Assembly (NCBI GenBank): GCA_029747015.1
Contig: JAKOGI010000426.1
Coordinates: 545,005 to 609,004 of the forward strand
DNA from: Carnegiea gigantea
Taxonomy: Eukaryota > Streptophyta > Magnoliopsida > Caryophyllales > Cactaceae
Length of the DNA: 64,000 bases
Reading direction: 5' to 3'
Positions 47,242 to 59,082 of this stretch are shown here, piece by piece. The notes under the pieces are model-generated. The model did not search any database, was not told where the DNA came from, and saw nothing but the letters and a program-made list of their open reading frames with translations. Numbering within the stretch: position 1 is the first letter of the stretch; every line of letters starts with the position of its first letter. The position numbers and the translations under genes were made by a program.

Positions 47242-49677
47242 TGTGGCACCGCGAATTTCTAATCTCATTTTATTTACTAATATTAACTTACGTGGCAGTA
47301 GAAAAAACCTAAGAGGGATGTTACCACTGTATTTCCTTCTTGGAAATATGAGGCTGAGTATCAACCAAAACGTTAATGTTAGTTCATTCTCAGTCATAAC
47401 ATAAGTTCGAGTTCAGGCGACAAAAATAACAATGTCCAAACTGAATAACAATCTCTACAACAAGCCTAATTTGAAACTAATTCATTTCAACTAAATCGTA
47501 GATAATGGGGCCTCGCTCTAATTCGGGTTCCCATCCCCATGCTCATGCACTTTACCTAAAAACAAAACATTTGGAAAAGTAAGATAAAGTCAATAACAAC
47601 CACCTCTAACAATCAAACGCATGCCCAAATTCATTTCAAACCATTTGAGGGGTGGGTGACAAACATGAGTAGTTCAAGTACTTATGCATTCTCAGCATGA
47701 ATATGTAGTAATCTAAGTCCTATTTATTCAATTTCAGGATAAAAAGGGCGAGCGACCCCACTGGCTCTGATGGCCTGCATTTGGGTTTAACGCAGCCGCT
47801 TAACCATATCCTGGCCTACCGTCAATTTGGACGGTTACCACTAACCTGGCCCATGTCCATCCACAAGGTGGCACGTGGCCGCTCACATGCATGCACTTTT
47901 ACGCGGGGAAAGCTGATGGCCTTCAACAACACAGGAGTATAACTCCTCAATCTCACCCATTTATTTAGTTACTTATACATCCATAGCTAACATCGATCTT
48001 TAATAGGATATAGCCCAACCCAACCCCACTCTGATCCAGAAACATTTCATTATCATTTTCGCAATGAATATTCAATATAAACCCATGCAATCACCAGCTG
48101 AACAATCACTTCAGTAAAAATCATAGTAAAAACCTCATCACGTAGTTACCCGGGAAAGATCCCCCGAACGTTAATTCAAAACACATTTAAACATCCTTCA
48201 AGCACACTCATAGGACATGTTTTCCAAGGGATATTCGGGGGAGTTAGGGCATAATTGTTACTTGCTAGGATACATCGCCTGAGATTGAGCTCGGAACGCT
48301 AGTTTGACCTAAAAGCAATTTACGCACAATATCAGGCTGTTAGTGCCAATTCTTAGCCCAACTCTCTAGAATCCCATTATACCCAAATAATTTTTTTAAG
48401 CTTCTTGTTATGCCCAACAACCAAATACAACCATCAAATAAATTTTTAGGAAGTTATAAATATTAAAAACTCCGCACATGCTACAACCGCATACTTCCTA
48501 GTTTATTCCCAGATTTTTACCCCAACTTTCTGGGGCTATAACTTTCACACCCGATGTTGAAATTTTAAGGTTAAGCCCATTTCGGAGAAGACAATCCATG
48601 AAATACAACCTTTGTTTTTATGACCCTTGATAGAATCCGAGCCTAACTGGTTCGAATATCAACAATTTTCTAAACTGTCCTAGTTACAGACAGTTTTGTG
48701 TAGTCCCGATAATTCGGCCATAACTTTGTCTTTCTAATCTCGATTTATGAAATTCAAAATTTCACAATCACAGGACATGTATATGTACCCTCTCTGATGT
48801 TTTCATAATTTTTGGAGGGCCCAACAATTACCAGTAAATTTGTAAATTCAGCCTTAATTCTGGGTGTACAGAAAGGTGTTTGCACTATAATCTTAGACTT
48901 GTTTTCAATCAATTTTGATTTGAATCCCTTTCCCAACATGCATAACATGCTTTTACCTAAAACTCTACTATCCCTAATCATTAAGTAACCCAAATTATAG
49001 AAAAGAGTGAATCTTTTACCTCAAATGTTTTGCAAAGAGAAGGAGAGGAATTTAGGTTGTGTTATCCCTCCAACTAAGTGCTCCGCTCCAAGATTTCTAG
49101 GATAGCAAGTAAGAAATCAAATTTAAAGGCCGATAAATGGAGTTTTTGTTAAGAATTGCAATTAATCATTGACATACTTGCTAGAATTGCAAGAAGTTTC
49201 ACAACTTACGGAATCAAAGTGAGAGAGTGGAAGAGAAGGAGAAGGGCGAAGGCAGCTAGGGCGACAGAGAGATAAAGAGAGAGAGGGAGAGAGAGAGTGA
49301 GAGAGTGAGGGCAGTGAGAGAGAGAGAGAGTGAACCGAGTGAGAGAGATGTGGTGTGGGGGAGAGAGAGGGAAAACTTAAATCATTAGGGATTCATCCTC
49401 CCCCCCTTGCCTTCTTTTGCATAGCTATTGTTCCTTTTTTGCTTTTCTTCTCTTCGGGAATAGGAATTTGAAGGACTAATATTCCCCTGACATAGACCAC
49501 TCGACTAACCTTTGGGCAATGTTCCGCTAAAATTTATAAAAAAAAAAAAACACTACGGGCTCAAGCATACTAGGTTGGCCATTGTCGCACTAATTATAAA
49601 TAATAGAAGATATATAATATATATATTGATATATATATATATGATATTATAATATATATATAATATATATATAATAT

Positions 49678-49709
<32 letters not shown>

Positions 49710-49730
49710 ATCTTTTTTCAGGGTTTCACA
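47242..49730 (-). repeat. Tekay B 3' LTR (left)
   Basis: 2489 bases. Its start aligns with the Tekay A LTRs (shared ttccttcttggaaata and gctgatggccttcaa blocks). It includes a GA-rich stretch (49225-49375) and, near its end, an AT microsatellite (49590-49712). Confidence 0.85.
49590..49712. repeat. (TA)n microsatellite
   Basis: Nearly pure AT dinucleotides, with short breaks, inside the Tekay B LTR. Confidence 0.9.
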
Positions 49731-49749
49731 TTCTACTCCCTTAAAGGAA

Positions 49750-51140
49750 GCTTCATCCTCGAAACTGCACACAGACCTGCTCATTCAAATAGGTGGAGGG
49801 ATTTCAATCGCATCTCTTGCTCTGGTTCCCATGTGGCTTTCGAGACGTCATGATTTGCCCACAGAACGTTTACTAAGGGCATTGTTTTCCTATGAAGCTA
49901 TTTTTTATTTCGATCTGGAATGAAAACTGGTTGCTCCTCGTAAGATAAATCTTCCCTCAATTGTATGGGATCCAACGTGATAACATGGGATGGGTTAGGG
50001 ATATGCTTGTATAGTTGTGACACAAGGAAGATGCTGTGCACCTTGGGTAGCTTAGGTGGTAGTTCCAAATGATACGCTACCTCCTTGACTCATTAAACAA
50101 TAGGGTACGGCCCCCTATTTCCAGGGATAAGCTTGCCCATCATGCCAAATCTTATGATGCCCTTGGTTGGAGACACTCAGAGAAAAACTTGGTCTCCCAC
50201 TTCAAACTCCAAAGGTTTGTGCCTTCAGTCCACGTAGCTCTTCTGTCGAGTCTGAGCCGCTTTTATTCGCACCTGGATCATTCTGACCTTCTGGGTGGTT
50301 GCTTGTATTAATTCTGGCCCAATGGTCAGTGCGTTGTCAATCTCCTGCCAACACAATAGGGTTATGCACCGTCTATCATATAGCACTTCGTATGGGCCCA
50401 TCTTGATGTTGTCATGGTAGCTATTGTTATAGGAGAACTCGATCAATGCTAACTGCTCATCCCAATCTTGTTTGAAGTCTAGAACGTATGCTCGCAGCAT
50501 ATCCTCAGGGGTTTGAATTGTTCTCTTAGTCTGCCCATCCGTAGTTGTGTGAAAGGCTGTATTGAAGCGTAATAGTGTCCCAAACACCTCCTGCAGTTTC
50601 TGCCAGAATCCTGATTGGAATCTCGTGTCCCAGCCTGACACTATAGAGCTCGACACACCATGCAATCAAACTATCTCCTGTAGGTAGGCTAGCGCTAACT
50701 GATCTAATGTCCATGTATTTCTCATGGCTACAAAGTGAGTCGTCTTTGTGAGTCCATCCATAATGAGCTAAATCATGCTGTTCTCCTCTGGGTGGGTGGT
50801 ATGCCTACTACAAAGTCTATGGAGACCAAGTCTCATTTCCACTCAGGGATTTCCAAGGGTTGTAAAAGTCCTGCAGGCCTTGGGTGTTCCACTTTTACTC
50901 GTTGACACGTAAAACATTTCGTTGCATAGTCCGCCACCTCTTGTTTTATATGGCTCCACCAGAAAGTTTATTTCAGGTCTTTATATAACTCGTTCCCACT
51001 ACGGTGAACAAAATATGGGGTGTTGTGCGCTACATCTAAGATTTTTCTTTTGAGTTCCTCTCTGGCGGGAACGCATACCCGATTCTGGAACCTTAGCATC
51101 TCATCCTCATGAATCACAAAACCAGGTGCCTTTCCTGCTT
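49750..51140 (-). pseudogene. Tekay B integrase and chromodomain
   Basis: Degenerate integrase. The best stretch (50225-50665) has SSIVSGWDTRFQSGFWQKLQ, FHTTTDGQTKRTIQTPEDML and IEFSYNNSYHDNIKMGPYEV. The catalytic region reads GWDTRF where SDRDTRF is usual. A chromodomain-like end is visible at about 49780-49960 despite stops. Confidence 0.78.
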
Positions 51141-52520
51141 ACACCTCCATCTTGATCCTATCCAACTGTGGGTCTGTGCTCTGAGTTGCTCTAGTTTCCT
51201 TAATGAGGTTAGGTTGTACATCTTTAGTATTTAGTATAGATCTGGTTTTCCTTGTTACCACATTTAGCTCTAGTTTCTTAAAATCCTCGCACAAATCCCT
51301 GGGTAGTGCCACCAAGCTATGGAGAGTTGGGCATGGTCTACGACTTAATGCATCCGTTACCACATTTGCCTTTTTAGGGTGATATTGAAAGTTTATATCA
51401 TAGTCCTTAAGGAATTCCAACTACCTCGCCTACCTCAGGTTTAGGTTGTTTTGTGAGACAAATACCTCAGACTCTGGTGGTCAGTGAAGATCTCGTAGTG
51501 CACCCCGTACAAGTACTGTCTCCATATCATTAGCGGGAGCACTACAGCTGCTAGCTCCAAGTTGTGAGTTGGATAGTTCTACTCATGAGTCTTTAGTTGT
51601 TGCGAGGCATAGGCTATGACACGGTCATCCTGCATCAGCACACCCCCAATCCATTTTTGGTTGCATCACTATACAGCACAAAGTCCTTATCGTTGGTGTG
51701 TAAGGCCAATATAGGCGCACTCGTCAGCCTCTTCTTAAGTTCTTAGAAGGCTTCCTTGCACTGATCTATCCACTCATGCTTGGTAACGTTCCGTGTTAGA
51801 TTAGTAAGAGGAGTGGCCATCCTCGAGAATTTCTTAATGAACGTATGATAGTACCCTGCCAAACCCAAAAAGATTCTCACCTCTATCGCATTCTTAGATC
51901 TTGGCCACTTCGTTATGACCTCTATCTTCTGGGGATCCACAGATACTCTATCATTAGACACCACATGCCCTAACGACGCCATCTGACTCAACCAAAACTC
52001 ACACTCTTTTAGCTTTACGTACAACTCATTCTCCCTTAGTGCTTCTAGGATGATCCTCAAATGGTTCGTATGTTTTTCTAGGCTCCTCAAATAGATCAGT
52101 ATATCATCTATGAACATCACTACAAACTAATTCAGGTAGGGCTTGAAGATCCTATTCATGAGATCCATAAATGCTGTTGGGGCATTTGTAAGCCCAAAAG
52201 GCATCAGTACAAACTCGTAATGCCCATATCGAGTGCGAGTAGTAGTCTTGGGTATGTCCTCTTCCTTGATCCGGAGTTGGTGATACCCTGAACAAAGGTC
52301 TATCTTGGAGCAGATTCCTACAACTCTAAGTTTGTCAAAAAGGTCATCTATCTTGGATAAAGGGTAACGGTTCTTGATCGTTATTTTGTTTAACTCTCTA
52401 TAATCTATAGACAATCTTAGGGTTCCATCCTTCTTGTTCACTAACATAACTGCAGCTCCCCATGGGAATGTACTGGGCGGGATATAGCCCTTTTCTAATA
52501 GCTCATCAAGTTGAGTCTTT
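51141..52520 (-). pseudogene. Tekay B reverse transcriptase-RNase H
   Basis: Reverse transcriptase frames 52127-52447 ([53 protein letters not shown]) and 51743-52120 (starting [10 protein letters not shown]). RNase H remains lie at 51430-51720 and its tail at 51139-51420 ([20 protein letters not shown]). The catalytic FIDD is kept. Confidence 0.85.
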
Positions 52521-53480
52521 AATTCCTTAAGTTCTGCCGGTGATATCCGATAAGGTGCTTAGAGATAGGGGTTGCCCTTGGTACTAAATCAATGCAAAAT
52601 TCTACCTTCTTAAGGGGTGGCATGCCGGGGACCTCCTCTTGAAAAATATTCGAGAATCCTCGAAATACTGGAATGTCCTGGAGTGATGGCTCAATAGCCT
52701 CGGTTTCTACTACATTGCACAGGAATCCTTCGCGTCCTCGCCCCCGCAGCTTGCGGGCCTTTATTTTGGTGATAAATTTCACTTCAGCCTTCAAGTCCTT
52801 CCCTTGGTGAACTATTTTCTCTCCGTTGAGCCACTTAGGATGGTTCTTTGTTTCGGACAATCTATTTAGGCCTAATACTTCGGTAACCAATCCATCTGCA
52901 AAATGACACCAAAATCAGCTTATATGGGTCCACGTAGCAAATATGCAGACACACAGACATCCTCTCTTCAATGTTTGGATTGAGCCCGACCTCAAAATGA
53001 TTCATTTTCAGCTTCTCATCAGTTGCAAAGGTAGGGGCGAAACGGAAGATTTCCATAATTTGGAGGCATACGCCAATACGCTCATCCCCCCTTGTTACAG
53101 TTGCATGAACTCGTTGTCCTTGGCTTTTTGAAGGGACACGGGGTAGAAATGGTTCTTCATGAGCTCCTTGAACCTGTTCAAGTTGAATCTAGGGTCATAT
53201 TGTCTCTCTCACATAGTCGCCCACCAGAGGTCAACTTTGTCCTTAAGATAGAACACTGCAAATCCCATCCTCCACTCCTCAGGGCATGGGAGGGCATCGA
53301 ACTACTTCTCTATGCCCCGAATCCAATCCTCAAATGCCTTAGGGTTGGGAATGCTATCGTAGATCAGTGGGTTGCTACTAGCAAGTCTCTTAAACATGTG
53401 GGAGTTGTCCTCCTCAATCTTCTTCTCTTGGCCTCCATCATTTTCTACAAGTGTTCATTCTGTTGCTGCAGCTATTCCCC
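52521..53480 (-). pseudogene. Tekay B gag fused to end of protease
   Basis: The gag core (about 53100-53400) is followed by MNHFEVGLNPNIEERMSVCL (about 52955-53010). At about 52920 the frame jumps directly to the last part of the protease (ADFGVILQMDW in the neighbouring frame), which in Tekay A lies about 790 bases further on. Both zinc knuckles and the protease active site are therefore gone. The reverse-transcriptase linker follows (52519-52890, VFRGFSNIFQEEVPGMPPLK). Confidence 0.75.
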
Positions 53481-53483
53481 TTA

Positions 53484-53942
53484 TTACAGATGGCATCAGA
53501 GCCAACCCGTGACCGTGAGCTACGTGAGTGGATGGGAGAGCCCCAGGTCATCACCTAACGGGGCAAAGATACTGAGATGGACCACCGGTCAAGAGGACGC
53601 ATAAGTCAATCAGTTAGTGAGGTACAAGGGGGACATTACGTGCTTCAAGTGGGGGTAATTGTAATACCTCCAATGTGGCTTAAAAGGATTTGATGCTACT
53701 ACTTATATCACCAAAGGTACATCTTTCCTTTCAGGGAGCCCACTCTTAAAAACTTTACAGTTAAGTGTGCTTGCTGGGGAGCAATCTTATGATGGGTCAA
53801 CTCATGGGAAGTTTCTCAAGCAGCGTGTGAGCGAGGACAAAACACGTAGAAAAGGCTTGTGGTGATTTGTAGAGTCAGTCAATGATCCTTAAAGTCATTA
53901 CCGATAACTGTCCGCGGCCCGGGAGGTGGCCAGGGTGTTACA
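53484..53942 (+). mobile_element. Cassandra-like TRIM, truncated
   Basis: A short interior with no coding capacity starts at a primer-binding site (tggcatcagagcc, 53491-53503), preceded by the last few bases of a lost 5' LTR (ttaca). It ends at a polypurine tract (aagtgggggtaat, 53647-53659). The 3' LTR is 53660-53942 (TGTAATACC to GTGTTACA, 283 bases). Size, primer site and the 5S-like core fit Cassandra, a terminal-repeat retrotransposon in miniature found across vascular plants. Confidence 0.78.
53735..53815 (+). other. 5S rRNA-like core in the Cassandra LTR
   Basis: The stretch agttaagtgtgcttg (from 53759) and gatgggtcaactcatgggaa (53791-53810) follow the order and spacing of the internal control region of plant 5S rRNA (A box, C box). 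It is a degenerate retroelement copy, not a 5S rRNA gene. Cassandra LTRs are known to carry and transcribe such cores with RNA polymerase III. Confidence 0.75.
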
Positions 53943-55863
53943 ATAAGCGTGATACTAAGTTGATTCTACTAAACTGCTAAACTGAAAATAGTTGTGACAA
54001 TTGTTGGTCATTAAACCTTAAATGCGACAACGCTATTATGTGTTAGTTGTACGAAGTTAAGATAACTCAGAAAGGTTCGTAAAAAGATTTACCTATCTCG
54101 TACGTAGCTAGCCCGAAGCATTTTAGGTAATCCCTGTTCAGTTATCGATTCATTTCCTATTTTAGTTGCTAAGTCGCTTGTCACGTGGACAATCTTAAAT
54201 TGCAAAATGATTTAACTGCATGGTTTAGCTGAATGGTCCAACTGATTAAATCATTTAAAATGAGAACTTGAATTGAGCATGGTGATGCCCTAAGAACATA
54301 AGCTTGTTTTAAACTCTTTTTCTACATACGAAGGATTGAAATGAATTTAGAAATGACTAAAAATGTTTAGTCGCTAAACCAAGTTACGATTTATATATTG
54401 GCAAGTTATTCAAAGAATAGGGCCTTGAGTTAGTAAACTCAAAATGAACTTGAATGACTTTTCCTTTTTGAAGGTAAAGAACTATAAACCAATAATAAGG
54501 TTATGGAAATTATTTTGGCCTGACAAGTACAATTGTGGTTCGGTAAGCAAATTATTGAAATGAAAGGCTTGTGGCTTACTTGAAGGTGAAAAGAAAATCC
54601 CTACTATTTGTCGCAAGGGTTTTTAAATAGCTAAAACAATTTGGTTTGAGTAAAGTGGCTGAGGTAAGTGCTTATTAAGTGACCATGGTTAGGGAATAGA
54701 CCCGGTTTACGGGAACCCTAATGCCTATGGAGTAGGGCCAGAAGTGGGAAATCTAGTAGACCCGGACGAGGGTAAAAGTCCAATGTTATCTTATGCCCTA
54801 GGGATAATATGAATTGTGAGTCTAGACCTCCCATAGGGCGAGTGTAGATTTCCCCTAATTAGTACGTTTATGTAATCTTATACCAGCACAAAATGATCTT
54901 ATTTTCCCGATATATGAGTAAATTGTTTGAATTCTTACTTTTGTTATTTCGGGAATTTAGAAGAGAACATAAATCCTTAAATTGGCCAAATTTGATTGTA
55001 AATTATTCGTTTTGAGGCAAAGTGGCTTATTATGTTTTTAAACATGTCAATGAGTGATTTCTTCTTCTTCTCTAACCTTTGTCAAGTCACCTTACTTGGC
55101 TATAAGTTTGAACGACAATCCCTTATTGAGGTATAAGCATTCAAGTGGAGACATCAGTCTCAGTGAATTTGTTCAAATTGGAGGATGAAGTTTTCTTTTG
55201 AAGCCTTACTCATCTAATACGATAATAATAATATACACGTTGTGTGTTTGCTACTTATCGATATTGCTTGCAACTGTTTTGTTTTTATAGAGTTGACAAA
55301 CATTCACTAAGCGTGTGGTAGTTGACCCCCCTCCTTATTTCTCATTTCCAAGTTCAGAGTAAATAAGTATAAAAGTTATGTGGTGATAACCTGCTAGCAG
55401 TTATTTTGCAGTTTCACTAATTTGGCTGCTGTGGAGTGATGAATTTTGTTTGCAATCTATGTAAATAAATAAGTCTGCTCTCCAAATGTGTAAGCATGTA
55501 GACAGCTCAAGCTATAGTTGTTTCCTTTTTAGATTGGACCTCTGTATATATTGTTGTATTGCATGTTATGAACTAATTTGAATTCTAGTAACTTGGGTGT
55601 GTGACCTATGGTGGTGACTCATGTCACTTAGTAATTAATTTTATCTTATCATCAGACCTACAGGTTCCCCTTAGTTTAACACTAAGTTAAGCTTTTAAAA
55701 CGTTATAAGTACAGGCAGAACTCTTGCAGCTTTGTCGAGAACGCCTAATCATGATAGAGTTTAGTTTTGACTTTTATTCCAGATCACCAAACCTTAAAAG
55801 CCTTAGGGATTTCTTCTAGAAGTCCTGGCGACGTGATGACTCCCTAGGATGAGGAGCGTTACA

Positions 55864-56179
55864 CAATGTAAGTGCGAATTTGTCTTCATATTAATGCTTG
55901 AATTTTAAATTTTATTATCTCTTGTTCTAGTTCCCTCTCACCTTCTCTCGGTATCCCTCATGCTTATTCAAAATGTTGAAGTTTTATGCTTGATATTTCA
56001 AAAATTTAGACTGGGAAGCTTCCAATTTCATATGCAAAATTTCAAAATCCAAAATATTGCAATTTCAAATTTGAAATTTATAACTTTCATATCTCTAAGT
56101 TTGTAATTTTATAACAAAATTACAGAAATTCATAAATGAGTTTAAATTTTCGACTTGTTTGTTTTTTAAGTTTAATATA
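55864..56179. other. AT-rich interior of CACTA-like candidate
   Basis: No gene. Recurrent aaatttcaaaatcc-type words resemble those at 22990-23140. Confidence 0.4.
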
Positions 56180-56620
56180 CTTCATTTTGACAGAATTTTT
56201 TGACGAAATTCCGTTACAATTTTGATGGAAAAACAAGCGGCATTGTGATCAATGCCGTCACCACTCCATCAAAATTTCTTGCAACATCACAAACCAAGAA
56301 ATCAAACACATTGTGAAGAACAATGGTTTTCATCAAAATTTCTTTCAAAATGTATACTGATGGACTGTCAGTCCGTCAAAATTTCCATCAAAATGTGTAC
56401 TGACGGACTGTTAGTCCCTTAGTATGCTCCGTCATTCTAATTTTGACCGATTATCAGTCCGTCGAAATCGGTCTATCAGTAACAGTGACGGGTTCGTCAA
56501 AATGTCTATTTCAACCAATGTTTTCTTGACAGCCATAAATTCCATCAAAAATTCCGATACAAGGGTCAATTTTCGTCAAAAATACCCAGACTTCTGTCAA
56601 AAAGTCCGTCAAATTTCTGC
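56180..56620 (-). repeat. Right subterminal CCGTCAAAATT-type repeats
   Basis: Many copies of gtccgtcaaaattt, ccatcaaaatttc and similar, complementary to the left array, including a 50-base near-duplication (about 56349-56415, actgatggactgtcagtccg / actgacggactgttagtccc). Confidence 0.7.
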
Positions 56621-57702
56621 TTTATCTTGTTTCTATTAATATATGTAAAGCAAATCTATGTTATATAATAAGCCACGTTCCCTATTAATGTATAACTTTT
56701 AAATTGTCACAAATTTATTTTATTTCTTTTCAAATTTTATCTCTTCTTTCGATATTCACTACGCACATATTATAAATAAATTTAAAAATCCAAAATAAGT
56801 ACCTACCTTCCACCCATACTCTCTAACCCTACTTCTCACAAGAGTCATATATCACCTTGGACTAGGCATTTTTATTCCCCTTCCTCTATTATCTCTTTAA
56901 TCACTCTTATTCGAATTTTTGTACTCTTTGTCCATTCAAAATTATAAGACAAATGAGAATGACAACTCAATGTATAATAATGAATTACTACATGCAAAAA
57001 CTTATTATAACAATGTAGCTAATATTGATGCTAAAAGATTGATGATTAAGTATACAATACATATATGTTACCCCATATAATTGATTTATATATTAAAAAG
57101 TGATAAAATTGTGAATAGTAGACATATGGATTATAGATGAAGAGTTGGACTTCAAATAAATCTATACCTTGCTTCTTAAAAATGGGAGTCCAGAAAATAT
57201 CATTTGATAACTCGTGCACTTTGAGAAACCCTAGCCCTAAATTAAAATACTTATGAGAATTAAGCTTAAAACAAAATGCTCATAAGAAGATCAGAAAACT
57301 GGGAAATGACAACAAAAGGGGGAGTTTGGAACTGAATTGTGCACACCAGATTGCGAGCGAGAAGAATATTGGGAAGTCATCAACACTTACAAATTCAGAT
57401 GACAAAGACTAGTGGATAAACATTAGGATTTGAAGCTTAATCGAAGGAAATGGATGAAGAATGGTTGAACTTAAGGAGTATGAGAGAGAGAGGGGGGGTA
57501 TATATGAGGGCGGATGTTATAATGCAACAATATAATTAAGAAGCAATTGTTGTTACTTACAGTAGAAGTTATTTGAATGGGAAGAGGTGGTTATAGCGGA
57601 AGTGCAGGTAGAAGGCACAAACTGAGTAACCAACTAATGAAAAGAAATGGGTCAAGTACATGTGAAGTGAACACTGAAAGGGGTGAGACCCCAAGACATT
57701 AG
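56621..57702. other. AT-rich DNA, no gene seen
   Basis: 56854-56950 is the direct copy of 2418-2510. The remainder is AT-rich with no recognisable coding frame. A GA/G run (gagagagagagggggggt) is at 57482-57499. Confidence 0.5.
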
Positions 57703-58630
57703 GGGTGTACTTGGTGAGCAAAAAAGGGTTAGGCATTTGAAACTTTAGGTTTCAAGTTCCAACCCCTAGTGTTTGGTGAAGATTTTAAGGAGAGGCACGT
57801 GATACCTGAGAGCATCAAGTCTCTTCTCAAATCCCTGAAACTTGAACCTCCATCATGGAGGGTTATCAAGTCTCAACCCCCAAAGGGATCATGCTAAAGA
57901 CAAAAAAATTAAAAAAATACGACAAAATTTTATTATCTCCTTGTAGAAATAGGTTCTTCGTTTGATTTTCATTATTCAACCCACCCATACCCCAATTACA
58001 GAGAGTTGAGATAGGGGCAGCGTCATTGATTGTTGGGAGGCTGCCGGCCGTCCACTATCGACCCTGAAGACGTCGCCACAGATGGGAGTGCCGCCATAAT
58101 CGCTAGCATTGTTGTCTGATCTGGTCCTACTCTATCGGATTCAATATATGACACCATCGCAGATCAAGATTTATGTTCTTCATTCTTCTAAATATTTCAA
58201 TGCTTCGCCAATTAATCCTGCACTAATCTCATTCTCAGAAAGAAAATCAAAGTCAAAACCGTTGATAATTTCCTTCATTTTTTTGGGCCGTCTTTTCACT
58301 TGAGAATGCAGGTAGGAAATAGGAATTGAGGAATTAGCATCCCCAAAATTGATATAAGAGATCTTGGAAGTCAATCGGGTTATATGGATCTCGCATTATG
58401 GGTTTATGCAAATCAGGCAAAACTGGAGTGGAAGAGGAGGGGGAAAAGTTGGGGAAGCTAGGAAGCTGGGTTCAATGAATCATTCTTTTCTTCTTTTTTC
58501 CCCCTGATTTTAGGTCAATTCCATTCCAATTCCTCACCAAACAGTTGGATTCAGGAATCAAGTTCCAACCCAAATCCCTCAGGTATCAAGTTCTGATGTC
58601 ATTCTATTCTACTTTTTCTCTCCAAACCGA
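57703..58630. mobile_element. Candidate small DNA transposon (uncertain)
   Basis: The left side has ggggtgtacttggtgagc and tcaagttccaacccctagtg with gtgtttggtga; the right side has the complementary set: cctcaccaaacagttgg, tcaagttccaaccc and a terminal ctctccaaaccgagcctg. Complementary 'gtttggtga' ends are common in plant hAT, Harbinger and Mutator-like elements. A 64-codon minus-strand frame (58180-58374) looks protein-like (QVKRRPKKMKEIINGFDFDF) but I do not recognise it. No target duplication was found. Confidence 0.3.
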
Positions 58631-58890
58631 GCCTGAAGCGTATTAATTTGATAGAGCATGTTGTTCTCATAGTTCTTTGGCACGAGACATGAGGAGTAAA
58701 ACAGGCGAAGCAAAAGTTATACATTCAATCGCCCATTGGCTTATAATATGACATAGATAGATAGATCAACAAAGGAAAAACAAAATCATAAAAGGGATAT
58801 TTGTGAATGTCGATCTCGTTACAGGGAAAGCCAGCAGTTTGTCTCTGACCCCTCACATATTTCTACGCTGCCGTATAATTAGATCAAAGA
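58631..58890. other. Upstream intergenic DNA
   Basis: AT-rich sequence upstream of the chitinase with short gatagatagatag runs near 58755; no frame of interest. Confidence 0.5.
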
Positions 58891-58893
58891 CCA

Positions 58894-58905
58894 AGTCAAA
58901 GTCAA
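58894..58905 (-). promoter_or_regulatory. Paired W-box upstream of chitinase
   Basis: AGTCAAAGTCAA holds two abutting W-boxes (TTGACT on the minus strand). It lies about 256-267 bases before the ATG. WRKY factors bind such boxes in promoters of defence genes, which suits a chitinase. Function here is inferred. Confidence 0.55.
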
Positions 58906-59082
58906 CGGCACTGCGTGGGAATGATATGAAATATGACTTATTATTACAATAACCATACGGCCTCTAGAAGAATAATATGGCTACAATATCGTGGGTGCTG
59001 ACTACCGAGCGCAGTTCATTACGTTAATTGATCGCCGCCAAGTTGGACATTCTTCGATGTACATTTCCCAGTCATTTGTCGC

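Larger units (their letters stand above)
47242..53942 (-). mobile_element. 'Tekay B', with a Cassandra-like right end
   Basis: A 6701-base insert with perfect ATAAG duplication (47237-47241, 53943-53947). The left end is a Tekay LTR (47242-49730, TGTGGCACC to TTTCACA) related to Tekay A, followed on the minus strand by chromodomain, integrase, RNase H, reverse transcriptase and part of gag. No right Tekay LTR or primer-binding site exists. Instead, the right 460 bases are a Cassandra-like element in plus orientation, whose LTR ends exactly at the duplication. An internal deletion of about 0.8 kb also removes zinc knuckles and protease. All frames are broken. Confidence 0.85.
23581..55863 (+). 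mobile_element. Tekay-type chromovirus, 'Tekay C'
   Basis: The LTRs are 23581-26825 (TGTAATACAC to GTGTTACA) and 45899-55863, the latter split by the 6.7-kb Tekay B insert. Without that insert the two LTRs are about 3245 and 3260 bases. The primer-binding site follows the left LTR and a polypurine tract (aaggggagagag, 45887-45898) precedes the right one. The plus-strand interior has gag, protease, reverse transcriptase, RNase H, integrase and a chromodomain, with another element inserted in the integrase at 31217. No clean target duplication is seen (gtcaa left, caatg right). All frames have many stops, more than in Tekay A. Confidence 0.9.
45899..55863 (+). repeat. Tekay C 3' LTR, split by an insert
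   Basis: 45899-47241 and 53943-55863 join to match 23581-26825. The break falls at ATAAG, repeated at 47237-47241 and 53943-53947. Confidence 0.9.
22381..56640. mobile_element. Candidate CACTA-like element, deeply nested
   Basis: The left end starts ctactacaaaactgc (near 22384) and is followed by many copies of a 'ttttgacgga'-type motif (22395-22690). The right end (56180-56620) carries the complement, 'tccgtcaaaatt', in many copies. Inverted arrays of short subterminal repeats are a hallmark of CACTA transposons. The terminal CACTA motifs are degenerate, especially on the right (ttatcttgtttct), and no transposase is recognised. A+T-rich sequence inside both ends (22691-23580 and 55864-56180) would be what remains of its interior. 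Treat as a hypothesis. Confidence 0.45.

Noticed and set aside
53735..53815. A 5S rRNA gene
   Set aside because: It lies inside an LTR with a primer-binding site and polypurine tract upstream, and lacks the 5' third of 5S rRNA.
23576..55868. A target duplication for Tekay C
   Set aside because: gtcaa on the left and caatg on the right do not match; one may have mutated or the borders may be shifted by a few bases.
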